Below, piece by piece: positions 1 to 7,763 of a DNA stretch of 40,982 bases; the stretch's first letter is position 1, and each line of letters opens with the position of its first letter. Both the position numbers and the translations under genes were made by a program. This DNA comes from Bacteroidales bacterium UBA3623 (GTDB taxonomy: Bacteria; Bacteroidota; Bacteroidia; Bacteroidales; UBA932): contig DFLI01000105.1 in assembly GCA_002373715.1 (NCBI GenBank), positions 1,321 through 42,302 on the forward strand, given 5' to 3'. Under the pieces are notes generated by a model that was given only the letters and a program-made list of their open reading frames with translations, was not told the DNA's origin and searched no databases.

Positions 1-1100
1 TATTTAGGAGCTTTTATATACAGGACTACTGCTATTATGGTGTACAGGTAGTTGGGCAGCCAGATGGCTATGGATGCGGGCAGGGTGTCCGTTATCACGA
101 ACATCTCGCTGAACTGCATGAACAGGATATAGGAAAAGCCCAGGGCCGTTCCCGCCGCCAGGTTCCATCCCATTCCTCCCCTTTTCTTCTTGGTACACAA
201 GGCCAGGCCGATGACGGTAAGGATAATGGTGGAGAAAGGCAGGGCATAACGGTTGTTCATCTCAATGAGCGCCCGGTTCACCGAGGCATCTCCTCGCATG
301 GTCTGCGTCTCAATCAATTGCTGCAGTTCCCGTTTATTCAGGCGCTGGATGGTGTACTTATTCAGGAAGAAATCGTCCCGGGTAAGGCTCAGAGTGGTAT
401 CCATCTGCCGGCCGCTGCGGATGTAATCCCGCATGCCTTCGTCATAATCCCGAATGAACCAGTTTCTCAGGTGCCAAACACCGGTAAGCGTGTCATACTG
501 AGCACTTTCGGCCGTAAGCTTAGAGCGCAGCCTGCCGCTGGACAAATCCTCCAGCGTGAAATTGTAGGCCGTATTGTTATAGGCGCTGAAGCTTTCCAAA
601 TATACAAAATGGTTGTCCTCCAGCTTATAGTGCATGTCGTGGCCTATCTTTACTTTTCGCCAGGGATTATACTTCTGTTCAAACTCTACGCGCTTGCCAT
701 TGGCATGGGGAATCACCCACTGCCCCAGTTCCAGGGACAGCAGCGCAATAAAGCAGGCCGATAACATATAGGGCAACACGAAGCGGTGGTAGCTTACGCC
801 GCTGGACAGGATAGCCACCACCTCTGAGTCCTGCGTCATCTTGGATGTGAAGATGATCACCGTCAGGAACACGAACATGGGCGAGTACTGATTCATGAAG
901 TACGGCACAAAGTTCATGTAGTAGTCGAAGATAATCTCGTGAAGAGGGGCCTCCCTGCGAATGAAATCCTCAATCTTTTCGCTCACGTCAAAGATAACGA
1001 TAATCACGGCGAGCAGCAGCAGCGCCATGAAAAACGTGAACAGGAACTTACGGATAATGTACCAGTCCAGCCTCTGGAACAGTTTGAACTTGCTGGTCAT
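1..1100 (-). CDS. LptF/LptG family permease, partial (C-terminus runs off window)
   Basis: My translation of the minus strand gives an open frame from the ATG at 1098-1100 to the window edge, 366 codons with no stop. It starts MTSKFKLFQRLDWYIIRKF. The layout is that of the LptF/LptG (YjgP/YjgQ) family: three N-terminal membrane segments (roughly residues 16-38, 72-88 and 105-125), a periplasmic beta-rich domain (about 130-260), then further membrane segments ending near the window edge. Family members form the inner-membrane part of the LptBFG transporter that extracts lipopolysaccharide and hands it to LptC. Family length is about 350-370 residues, so only a few are likely missing. The start overlaps the tgt stop in an ATGA arrangement, implying translational coupling as the last visible gene of the minus-strand operon. 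LptF and LptG cannot be told apart from this sequence alone. Confidence 0.9.
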   Translation of the reverse strand, partial: MTSKFKLFQRLDWYIIRKFLFTFFMALLLLAVIIVIFDVSEKIEDFIRREAPLHEIIFDYYMNFVPYFMNQYSPMFVFLTVIIFTSKMTQDSEVVAILSSGVSYHRFVLPYMLSACFIALLSLELGQWVIPHANGKRVEFEQKYNPWRKVKIGHDMHYKLEDNHFVYLESFSAYNNTAYNFTLEDLSSGRLRSKLTAESAQYDTLTGVWHLRNWFIRDYDEGMRDYIRSGRQMDTTLSLTRDDFFLNKYTIQRLNKRELQQLIETQTMRGDASVNRALIEMNNRYALPFSTIILTVIGLALCTKKKRGGMGWNLAAGTALGFSYILFMQFSEMFVITDTLPASIAIWLPNYLYTIIAVVLYIKAPK

Positions 1101-2239
1101 AGCCGTTGCATCAGTTTAGGAACCGTGGCGTTCTTCCAGGCCAGGAAGTCCCCTGCCAGAATGTGTTCGCGGGCAACGCGAACCAAGTCCAGATAGAAGG
1201 CCAGGTTATGCTCACTGGCCACCATGGCGGCAAACATTTCCTTGGCAATGAACAGGTGATGGATATATCCCCTTGTGTAGTAACTGTCCACAAAAGAGGT
1301 TCCCTTGGGGTCCAGGGGTGAGAAATCGTCCGTCCACTTGGAATTGCGCATGTTCATAATGCCATCCCATGTGAAAAGCATGCCATTGCGGCCGTTTCGG
1401 GTGGGCATTACGCAGTCGAACATGTCTATTCCCCTGGCAATACCTTCCAGAATGTTGGCAGGAGTGCCTACTCCCATCAGGTAACGGGGCTTATTTAGCG
1501 GCAGCAGCGGGCAGGTAACCTCCAGCATCTCGTACATTTTCTCGGTGGGCTCCCCTACCGCCAGGCCGCCCACGGCATAGCCGCCGCGGTTGGCGTTGTC
1601 CAGTTTCAGAGCGTGCTCCACAGCCTGTTTTCTCAGCTCCGGATACACGCAGCCCTGGATAATGGGGAACATCACCTGCTGGTAACCATACAGGGGCTCC
1701 GTCTCGTCAAAATGCTTAGCGAAACGCTCCAACCAGCCCTGCGTAAGCTTCAGGGATTTGGTGGCGTAACGCACATCCGCGTCTCCCGGGCAGCACTCGT
1801 CCAGGGCCATGATAATATCGGCCCCAATGATGCGCTGGGTGTCCACGTTGTTTTCCGGGGTGAAGATGTGCTTGCTGCCGTCTATGTGCGAGGAGAACTT
1901 GCAGCCCTCCTCCGTGAGCTTCCGGATGGGAGCCAGAGAGAACACCTGGAAGCCGCCGCTGTCCGTAAGGATGGGGCGGTCCCAATGCTCAAACTTATGC
2001 AGGCCACCGGCCTTGTAAAGGGTGTCCAGACCGGGTCTCAGATACAGATGATAGGTGTTGCCCAGAATAATCTGGGCCTTGATATCCAGTTCCAAATCCC
2101 GGTGATACACGCCCTTCACCGAGCCCACCGTTCCCACTGGCATAAAGATGGGAGTGAGGATTTCCCCGTGGTCCGTGGAAATCTTTCCCGCGCGGGCTGC
2201 GCTGGCTGCATCCTGGGCTATGTTCTCGAACTTGAACAT
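1097..2239 (-). CDS. tgt: tRNA-guanine transglycosylase (queuine tRNA-ribosyltransferase)
   Basis: A 380-residue protein, full length for bacterial Tgt. The family exchanges guanine-34 for preQ1 in the anticodon of tRNA Asp, Asn, His and Tyr during queuosine synthesis. The catalytic motif DSGGFQVF (93-100) supplies the general acid Asp93. GGLAVGE (224-230) and PRYLMGVG (251-258) contribute to substrate pocket and fold, and the nucleophile is Asp275 in DMFDCVMPTRNGRNG. The region that normally carries the structural zinc site (CxCxxC...H) reads LDPKGTSFVDSYYTRGYIHH (309-328) and has no cysteines. From memory, other Bacteroidota Tgt proteins share this loss, so it does not suggest a dead enzyme. 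It lies 9 bases downstream of the permease gene and its TGA overlaps the ATG of the LptF/G gene, giving a permease-tgt-lptF/G operon. Confidence 0.96.
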   Translation of the reverse strand: MFKFENIAQDAASAARAGKISTDHGEILTPIFMPVGTVGSVKGVYHRDLELDIKAQIILGNTYHLYLRPGLDTLYKAGGLHKFEHWDRPILTDSGGFQVFSLAPIRKLTEEGCKFSSHIDGSKHIFTPENNVDTQRIIGADIIMALDECCPGDADVRYATKSLKLTQGWLERFAKHFDETEPLYGYQQVMFPIIQGCVYPELRKQAVEHALKLDNANRGGYAVGGLAVGEPTEKMYEMLEVTCPLLPLNKPRYLMGVGTPANILEGIARGIDMFDCVMPTRNGRNGMLFTWDGIMNMRNSKWTDDFSPLDPKGTSFVDSYYTRGYIHHLFIAKEMFAAMVASEHNLAFYLDLVRVAREHILAGDFLAWKNATVPKLMQRL

Positions 2240-2248
2240 CCTGGCGCC

Positions 2249-3529
2249 TTATGCCGTCTTCTTCTGCGGGTCTTTGAACAGAATCCAGAACAGGATGGCT
2301 ACTACAAGGGCGTAACCGGCAAAGATGTACCAGGCGGTGGGCCAGTTGGAAGGCGTGTTGAACACGTCGCAGGCATCTACCACCGCACCGGCAGCCAGGG
2401 TGCCGATAGTGGCGCCAAAACCGTTGGTCATCATCATGAACAGGCCCTGGGCACTGGAACGGATGCTCGTTTCGGCATTCTGCTCCACATACAAGGAACC
2501 GGAGATATTGAAAAAGTCAAAGGCCATACCGTATACAATGCAGCTCAGCACAAAGAGCAGCACGCCCGGCATAGCGGGGTTACCCATGCCGAAGAAGGCA
2601 AAACGGAGCACCCAGGCAAACATGGAGATGAGCATCACCTTCTTGATGCCAAACTTCTTCATGAAGAAGGGAATCAGAAGGATGCAGAGGGTTTCGGAAG
2701 CCTGGGAGATGGCAATGAGGGCGTTGGAATTCTTCACGGCAAAGGTATCTGCCAGAGTAGGATCCGATGCGAAGGAGCCCAGGAAGGTATTGGCATAGCC
2801 GTTGGTAATTTGCAGAGAAGCACCCAGGAGCATGCTGAAGATGAAGAAGATGGCGAACTGGCTGTCCTTGAACAGGGCGAAGGCCTTCAGGCCGAAGGCA
2901 TCGGCCAGGGTTTCGTTCTTCTTAGTCTTGTCAATGGGGCAGGCCGGCATGGTGAGGGCGTAACCAGCCAGAATGAGGGACAGAATACCGGAAGACATGA
3001 GCTGCCAGTAGGTGTCCTGCATACGGGCGCCGTCCACGGACAGGAAGTTGGTAAGAAGCATGCTGCAGATAAAGCCCACGGTACCGAACACACGGATGGG
3101 AGGGAAATCCTTCACCGGGTCCATTCCTTCCTTGGTGAGGGCGTTGTAAGCCACGGAGTTCACCAGGGCAATGGTGGGCATGAAGAAGGCCACGCTCAGG
3201 CTATAAAGGATGAACAGCGGGGCAAACTCTACGACGCCTCCTGCATTGATGCAATAGATGCAGGCTCCGGCCATAAACAAGCCGGCAAAGCAGTGGCACA
3301 TGGAGAGCACCTTCTGTGCCTCCATCTTCTTGTCTGCCAGAATACCCATGAGGGTGGGCATGAAGATGGACACAACGCCCTGCATGGCGAAGAACCACTT
3401 AATCTGGCTTCCCAGACCAATGTTGCCCAGGTAGCGGCCCAGCGAAGTAAGGTAGGCGCCCCATACGGCAAACTCCAGGAAGTTCATCACGATGAGCTTG
3501 ACGGTAACGGGTTTAATCTTAATCTGCAT
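2249..3529 (-). CDS. NupG-type nucleoside:H+ symporter (MFS, NHS family)
   Basis: A 426-residue, strongly hydrophobic protein with about 12 membrane segments. It closely follows the E. coli NupG/XapB pattern along its whole length: FLEFAVWGAYLTSLG (18-32), an N-terminal FMPTLMGILADK loop, DFPPIRVFGTVGFI in the first half, FFIFSMLLGASLQITNGYAN at the middle, and FDFFNISGSLYVE with SSAQGLFMMMTNGFGA in the second half. The family imports nucleosides with protons across the inner membrane. A -7 promoter element (TATCTTTG, 3562-3569 on the minus strand) lies 32 bases upstream, making this the first gene of the operon with tgt. The neighbour raises the possibility that the substrate is queuosine or another modified nucleoside, but that is inference from context only. 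Confidence 0.92.
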   Translation of the reverse strand: MQIKIKPVTVKLIVMNFLEFAVWGAYLTSLGRYLGNIGLGSQIKWFFAMQGVVSIFMPTLMGILADKKMEAQKVLSMCHCFAGLFMAGACIYCINAGGVVEFAPLFILYSLSVAFFMPTIALVNSVAYNALTKEGMDPVKDFPPIRVFGTVGFICSMLLTNFLSVDGARMQDTYWQLMSSGILSLILAGYALTMPACPIDKTKKNETLADAFGLKAFALFKDSQFAIFFIFSMLLGASLQITNGYANTFLGSFASDPTLADTFAVKNSNALIAISQASETLCILLIPFFMKKFGIKKVMLISMFAWVLRFAFFGMGNPAMPGVLLFVLSCIVYGMAFDFFNISGSLYVEQNAETSIRSSAQGLFMMMTNGFGATIGTLAAGAVVDACDVFNTPSNWPTAWYIFAGYALVVAILFWILFKDPQKKTA

Positions 3530-3561
3530 ATCTTTGTTTTGCTAATTTTTCGTATATCGTA

Positions 3562-3569
3562 CAAAGATA
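3562..3569 (-). promoter_or_regulatory. -7 promoter element of the nucleoside permease-tgt-lptF/G operon
   Basis: The minus strand reads TATCTTTG, an exact match to the Bacteroidota sigma-ABfr -7 consensus TAnnTTTG, 32 bases before the permease ATG. No good -33 TTTG is visible at 19-21 bases spacing. Confidence 0.7.
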
Positions 3570-3587
3570 CAAATTATTCTGCAGAAA

Positions 3588-3971
3588 TCACCTCTTTGTA
3601 ATCATCTCCAGCTTCTTGATGCGGGTGGGCGTCATTTCGTATTGGAGGTCGAAGATGGCGAAAATATCATGGCGGCCCACACGGCGGAAGTTGGTGACGA
3701 AATGAGGATCGAAACCAAGATGTGAAAGAGTAAGGAGGTCGATGGTGTGAATATCCATCTTATACAGACGCTCCAGGATTGCATGGTTCAGGTCTATCCT
3801 CCTGAGAACCGCGCCTTCCATATCTTCCCGCATAGGGTATCGGCGCCTGTTATGATATGAGTTCTTGCAGGCCTCGCAGCAAAACTTACGGTCCACCCGC
3901 CCGTACAGAATCTCCTTACCACACTGAAGACAGCGGGTCTTGATTTTGATGTATTTGAGCGAATATGCCAT
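3588..3971 (-). CDS. Conserved hypothetical protein with N-terminal zinc ribbon
   Basis: A 127-residue basic protein. Near the N-terminus it has CLQCGK (Cys14, Cys17) followed by KFCCEACKNSYHN, a CxxC...CxxxC arrangement typical of small treble-clef or zinc-ribbon domains. The rest (about residues 45-127) is predicted helical, rich in charged residues, and ends in a lysine/arginine-rich tail. Short proteins of this type are common as uncharacterised genes in Bacteroidota. I do not recognise a function; nucleic-acid binding is a guess from the zinc ribbon and basic charge. It is transcribed in the same direction as the permease operon, but a separate promoter (3562-3569) sits between them. Its start faces the long intergenic region that also serves ssb on the other strand. 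Confidence 0.75.
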   Translation of the reverse strand: MAYSLKYIKIKTRCLQCGKEILYGRVDRKFCCEACKNSYHNRRRYPMREDMEGAVLRRIDLNHAILERLYKMDIHTIDLLTLSHLGFDPHFVTNFRRVGRHDIFAIFDLQYEMTPTRIKKLEMITKR

Positions 3972-4041
3972 AAGCCGCTTTTTCGCAAAGGTGATAAACG
4001 GAGGCCGTTATTCCAAGTATCGTAAAAAAGATTTCCGAAAA

Positions 4042-4049
4042 TATTTTTG
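4042..4049 (+). promoter_or_regulatory. Possible -7 promoter element for ssb and the pilus operon
   Basis: TATTTTTG matches TAnnTTTG exactly. If used, transcription would start near 4055 and give a leader of about 225 bases containing the dyad at 4063-4114. A second, weaker candidate (TTACTTTG, 4207-4214) lies closer to ssb, so which one is used is uncertain. Confidence 0.45.
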
Positions 4050-4062
4050 TTTTGCTCGTACA

Positions 4063-4114
4063 ACAAGAAACGCGAATCGAAAGAATCATTCTTACGATTC
4101 GCGATTTTTCTTGT
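4063..4114 (+). terminator. Long hairpin with U-tract, attenuator-like, in the ssb/pilus leader
   Basis: The arms CGCGAATCG (4071-4079) and CGATTCGCG (4095-4103) pair perfectly. Inside them AAGAAT (4081-4086) pairs with ATTCTT (4088-4093) around a single C. Outside them ACAAGAAA pairs with TTTTCTTGT across a two-base bulge. The core stem is followed at once by A-TTTTT, the layout of an intrinsic terminator on the plus strand. Because it lies upstream of a gene rather than after one, an attenuator or a protein-binding operator is more likely than an ordinary terminator. The structure is seen; the function is inferred. Confidence 0.6.
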
Positions 4115-4280
4115 GATACAACAAGCGAAACACACAAAAAGCATAAAAAACAGCAAAATCTGCCACCTCCAAGGCCATTGTCAATGGAAACGGGAAAATT
4201 CCAAACTTACTTTGCTTCCGGGCTCCAAGGCAGCGCGCGCCGGTTTCGGGCCCTAGTTCAACGAATAATCAGTAAGCATT

Positions 4281-4637
4281 ATGGAATTCTTAAACAAGAT
4301 CGAACTCAAAGGCGTGGTGGGCCGCGCCGAGATCAACAGTTTCAACAACAGCCAAGTCTGTAACTTTTCTGTAGTCACGGAATACAGCACCATTGATAAA
4401 GAACGCAACTCCATCGTAGAAACTTGTTGGTTCAATTGCTCTGCCTGGAGCGGCCGTGACAGTATCATAGACCTCTACAGCATTCAGAAAGGCAGTTGGG
4501 TCCATGTAATCGGACGCACCCGTATGCGTAAGTACACCACTCAGAGCGGAGAAGAACGTACCGCAATGGATGTCATCGCCACCACGGTAGAACTGCTACA
4601 GAAAGAAGAAAGCCCGATGCAACCCCAAAGAGACTAA
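4281..4637 (+). CDS. ssb: Single-stranded DNA-binding protein, short form
   Basis: A 118-residue OB-fold protein of the Ssb family: NKIELKGVVGRAEI at the start, a central CWFNCSAWSGRD segment with the aromatic pattern of the DNA-binding face, then KGSWVHVIGRTRMRKYTTQSGEERT and a last strand AMDVIATTVELL. The family coats single-stranded DNA in replication and repair. The glycine-rich linker and the acidic DDDIPF-type tip that recruit partner proteins are absent: the protein ends MQPQRD. This suggests a secondary, specialised or single-domain Ssb rather than the main replicative one. Its stop is only 4 bases before the ATG of the pilus accessory gene, so the two are probably co-transcribed, an unexpected pairing for a DNA-binding protein. 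Confidence 0.85.
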   Translation: MEFLNKIELKGVVGRAEINSFNNSQVCNFSVVTEYSTIDKERNSIVETCWFNCSAWSGRDSIIDLYSIQKGSWVHVIGRTRMRKYTTQSGEERTAMDVIATTVELLQKEESPMQPQRD

Positions 4638-4641
4638 TCCT

Positions 4642-6606
4642 ATGAACACAGCATGCCATAGCAAACTCCTGATGATACTCCTTCTGCTGGCGCCCAGCTG
4701 TGCCCCGACCTCCCATATCCGGCAGCTGAGGGAGGGTCAGGTGACGGCGCAACTGTCGCTGAGCGAGGAAAGGGAATTGCCAACACTGGATATAGGGGCA
4801 CCTGTCCACCGCGACACCCTGGTGGTAGAGGACCCGGAAGGCCGTGAGGTCATCATCATGAAAGCCGTCAAAGACGAGAATGGAGAAATGGTGGCCCATG
4901 AGACCCTGGATGCCGCCAAGGTGACCGCCCGTTTCCGAAATGTAGCGGAGCGAGGCGGCAGTGTAGACCTGCGTTTCCAGATTCTGGTTCCGGAAAAAAT
5001 GCAGGACAGCGACTGGCAGCTGTGTTTCTATCCCGACTTGTTTGTCCTGGAAGACAGCATCCGCCTGGAGCCTGTCCTGATTACCGGCAGCGGATACCGG
5101 AAGGCGCAGTTAAAAGGATATGAACAGTACCGTCGCTTCCTGGCTTCCATTGCCGCCGATTCGCTTCACTTTGTAGATCATCGGCAACTCGAAAACTTCC
5201 TCCGCCGCAACATCCCGTCCATCTATCAGTTCCGAACCGACAGCAGTTATGTCTCGGACGAGGTCTTTACATCGGCCTTTGGCATAACGGAACAACGGGC
5301 CCTGGAGCACTATACCAACGGCCTGCGTGTACGCCTGAACCGCCGGAAGGTAGAGAGGAAGGATGAGGTGTTCCGGCAATATGTGAAAGCGCCCATCGTA
5401 ACGGAGGGGTTGCGCCTGGACACGGTCATTCAGAATATCGGAGGCGACATTGCCTACGAATACGTGCAGAATATCCGTGTTCGGCCCAAGATGCGAAAAG
5501 CATCCGTCGTTCTGGGCGGAGAAGTTCTCCAGGACGGACAAGTCATTTATCGGGTACCGGCCAGCGAGCCGCTCACTTTCTATATCAGCTCCCTTAGCAG
5601 TCTCACAGACAACCGAGTGCGCTACAAGACCAAGGTCATAAGCAGAGCCGTCCAGGCCAATACCGCCTGCTACATTGAATTTGAGCAGGGAAAGGCCGAT
5701 ATCCGGGAGAAACAAGGCAATAACCCCGCCGAAATGGGCCGCATCAAGGAGAACCTGGTGAGCCTGGTGGAGGATAAGGTATTTGACCTGGATTCCATTG
5801 TAATTACGGCCTCCTGCTCGCCCGAAGGCAGCTGGGAAAGCAACCGGAAACTGTCTGTACTGCGTTCCCAGTCTGTTTCCAAACATTATCAATCATTTCT
5901 GAAACGAAGGGAAGACTCACTTAGGAGGAGCCAGGGTGTTATTCTCTCCATGGACGACAGTTACCGGACAGATGCCAGGGCCCCCATACGCTTCCTCCCC
6001 CACTATGATGCCGAAAACTGGAGTATGCTGGATGCTTTGGTAGAAAAGGACAGCACGTTGCGCGAGGCCGACAAAGCCCAGTACAACGAGCTTAAAAGCA
6101 TCTCCAACCTGGATGAACGGGAGAAAAGAATGCAGGGACTTCCCAGCTACCGCTATCTCCGTGAGAACCTCTATCCCCGCCTGAGGACGGTTCGATTCGA
6201 CTTCCACCTTCACCGGAAGGGAATGGTAAAAGATACCATCCATACCACCGAGGTGGACAGCACCTATCTGGAAGGAGTATCGGCCCTGAAGGAAAGAGAG
6301 TACGAGAGAGCCTTGTCCCTGTTAAGAGATTACCGCGATTACAATACCGCCATTGCCTATGTCTCGCTGGACTACAATGCATCGGCCATGGACATTCTGA
6401 AAGATTTGGACAAGACTCCGCAGGTTCTCTACATGATGGCCCTGCTCTATGCCAGGAAGGGAGATGACCAAAACGCCGTACAGTCCTATCTGAACGCCTG
6501 TCACCAGGACCGTTCCTATGTTTTCCGAGGCAATCTGGACCCTGAAATCAACGTTCTAATCCAGCGATATGGTCTCAACCAGGAAAAAGAAGAAATCAAT
6601 TATTAA
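4642..6606 (+). CDS. OmpA/TPR-type lipoprotein of the type V pilus locus
   Basis: A 654-residue protein with a lipoprotein signal (LLLAPSC, Cys20). The N-terminal part (about 30-330) is beta-rich and unrecognised in detail, in the position where accessory proteins of FimA/Mfa loci carry a DUF3868-like domain. Residues 343-420 look like an OmpA-type peptidoglycan-binding domain, with IEFEQGKADI followed by ITASCSPEGSWESNRKLSVLRSQSV. The C-terminus (about 555-650) has TPR-like helical pairs including YLEGVSALKEREYERALSLL and ALLYARKGDDQNAVQSYLNA. Such proteins sit at the head of Bacteroidales fimbrial operons and are thought to help assemble or anchor the pilus at the outer membrane. It starts 4 bases after ssb and ends 12 bases before the pilin gene. 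Confidence 0.75.
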   Translation: MNTACHSKLLMILLLLAPSCAPTSHIRQLREGQVTAQLSLSEERELPTLDIGAPVHRDTLVVEDPEGREVIIMKAVKDENGEMVAHETLDAAKVTARFRNVAERGGSVDLRFQILVPEKMQDSDWQLCFYPDLFVLEDSIRLEPVLITGSGYRKAQLKGYEQYRRFLASIAADSLHFVDHRQLENFLRRNIPSIYQFRTDSSYVSDEVFTSAFGITEQRALEHYTNGLRVRLNRRKVERKDEVFRQYVKAPIVTEGLRLDTVIQNIGGDIAYEYVQNIRVRPKMRKASVVLGGEVLQDGQVIYRVPASEPLTFYISSLSSLTDNRVRYKTKVISRAVQANTACYIEFEQGKADIREKQGNNPAEMGRIKENLVSLVEDKVFDLDSIVITASCSPEGSWESNRKLSVLRSQSVSKHYQSFLKRREDSLRRSQGVILSMDDSYRTDARAPIRFLPHYDAENWSMLDALVEKDSTLREADKAQYNELKSISNLDEREKRMQGLPSYRYLRENLYPRLRTVRFDFHLHRKGMVKDTIHTTEVDSTYLEGVSALKEREYERALSLLRDYRDYNTAIAYVSLDYNASAMDILKDLDKTPQVLYMMALLYARKGDDQNAVQSYLNACHQDRSYVFRGNLDPEINVLIQRYGLNQEKEEINY

Positions 6607-6618
6607 ACAAGTAGCACC

Positions 6619-7761
6619 ATGAAAAAAACCTTTCTACTAGCGCTCTGCCTTCTGGCAGCAGCCTGTCAGCAGAACTCACCTTCCCAGTGGCTTCAGGGGG
6701 ACGAATCCACCCCTACCGGGACCCTGCTCATCAACCTGATCCTACCGGGCAGTCCTTCTACAAAAGTGATGGGTACCGCAACGGACGAATCGGCAGTAAA
6801 CACTTTGCAAATATTTGTCTTTAAAGATATCAGCTCCTCCGACCCGAGTCAGAACATTAAGGAAACCGATAAATGGAGTTCCGACGGCAGCACTACTCTC
6901 ACGCTCAACACATATGTTGGAAAAAAGAAGGTTTGGGCCCTGGTTAACGCCCCACGTCTCGCGTTTGCCAACGAACAGGAACTCATCACCCATTATTCCA
7001 TGCTGGAGGAGAACAGTGCCACCAATCTGTTAATGACAGGCTCTACTTCCATTGAAGTAAGTGAATACAACACTGCCGCCACTGTAGGTGCCGTCACCCC
7101 AGCCCCCATCGTTGTGAGCCACCTGGGAGCACGCATCTCCGTCCGGAACGTAAATGTAGACTATTCGGGCACTTCGCTGGAAGGCTGCTACTTTGACGTC
7201 AAGGAGGTATATGTACTCAATGCTGTAAACAGCGTAAGATTGGACGGTACCAGCCGCACGGTGTCCGAGTTAGGATCTTCCTCCAACTGGTACAACCTGG
7301 AAGCCTGGAACGAAGGGGTTCCGGCGGGCGCTAAGGGCATCCTGGGAGACAGGGGGAATCTGGGCATCTCCATCGGCCCCACCACTGGCACGCAGGACCT
7401 CAACCGATTCTTCTATGTTTATCCCAACGTATCCACGGCCGAGAATGACAATACCGAAGCAACGGCATCGGCCCGCCTTACGCGATTGATTCTCCACGGG
7501 TACGTGAGGGGCGCCGCCGGCAGAAATCAGGGAGATAACGCCGCCCACGGAGAGGAATCCTTCTTTTGCTTTGACATTCCCAAATCCAGTTCCGGGGCCT
7601 CTTTGGAGCGGAATCATACCTATGATATTGAGAATATAACCATTACTATGCCCGGCGGAATCTCCGACTCACCTGCCAACCGGCCCAAGTTCGGAAAAGT
7701 CAGCGCCACCGTAACGGTGGGCGAATGGGGCGGGCACACTACACTCACATACGAACTCTGA
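6619..7761 (+). CDS. FimA/Mfa1-like type V pilin (fimbrillin lipoprotein)
   Basis: A 380-residue lipoprotein precursor with lipobox LAAAC (Cys16). After a short linker it has GTLLINLILPGSPSTK, the first strand of the pilin N-terminal transthyretin-like domain. A middle segment has SHLGARISVRNV, and the C-terminus ends KVSATVTVGEWGG. This three-part pattern is typical of FimA-type fimbrillins (P_gingi_FimA family). In Porphyromonas such pilins are exported as lipoproteins, cleaved by a surface protease and polymerised by donor-strand exchange. The protease does not appear in this window. Its position between the OmpA-like accessory gene and the FimB/Mfa2-like gene supports it as the main stalk subunit. 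The family call is firm; its role as major subunit is inference. Confidence 0.85.
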   Translation: MKKTFLLALCLLAAACQQNSPSQWLQGDESTPTGTLLINLILPGSPSTKVMGTATDESAVNTLQIFVFKDISSSDPSQNIKETDKWSSDGSTTLTLNTYVGKKKVWALVNAPRLAFANEQELITHYSMLEENSATNLLMTGSTSIEVSEYNTAATVGAVTPAPIVVSHLGARISVRNVNVDYSGTSLEGCYFDVKEVYVLNAVNSVRLDGTSRTVSELGSSSNWYNLEAWNEGVPAGAKGILGDRGNLGISIGPTTGTQDLNRFFYVYPNVSTAENDNTEATASARLTRLILHGYVRGAAGRNQGDNAAHGEESFFCFDIPKSSSGASLERNHTYDIENITITMPGGISDSPANRPKFGKVSATVTVGEWGGHTTLTYEL

Positions 7762-7763
7762 TT

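Larger units (their letters stand above)
3972..4280. other. Divergent intergenic region upstream of ssb and the pilus locus
   Basis: 309 bases without a gene between the minus-strand zinc-ribbon gene and plus-strand ssb. It holds a plus-strand TATTTTTG (4042-4049), a large dyad with a T-tract (4063-4114), a 9-base direct repeat TACAACAAG (4059-4067 and 4117-4125), a small palindrome CCATTG-t-CAATGG (4175-4187), a weaker -7-like TTACTTTG (4207-4214) and a direct repeat CTCCAAGGC (4167-4175 and 4223-4231). I see no small ORF with coding character. Confidence 0.7.

Noticed and set aside
3530..3561. A preQ1 riboswitch before the permease-tgt operon
   Set aside because: Only about 25-30 bases separate the predicted transcription start from the ATG, and no pseudoknot-like sequence is present.
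1613..3601. A 662-codon open frame antisense to tgt and the permease
   Set aside because: Both genes on the other strand are clear family members. The antisense product is rich in His, Gly and Gln without any domain, as expected from the complement of a G+C-rich gene.
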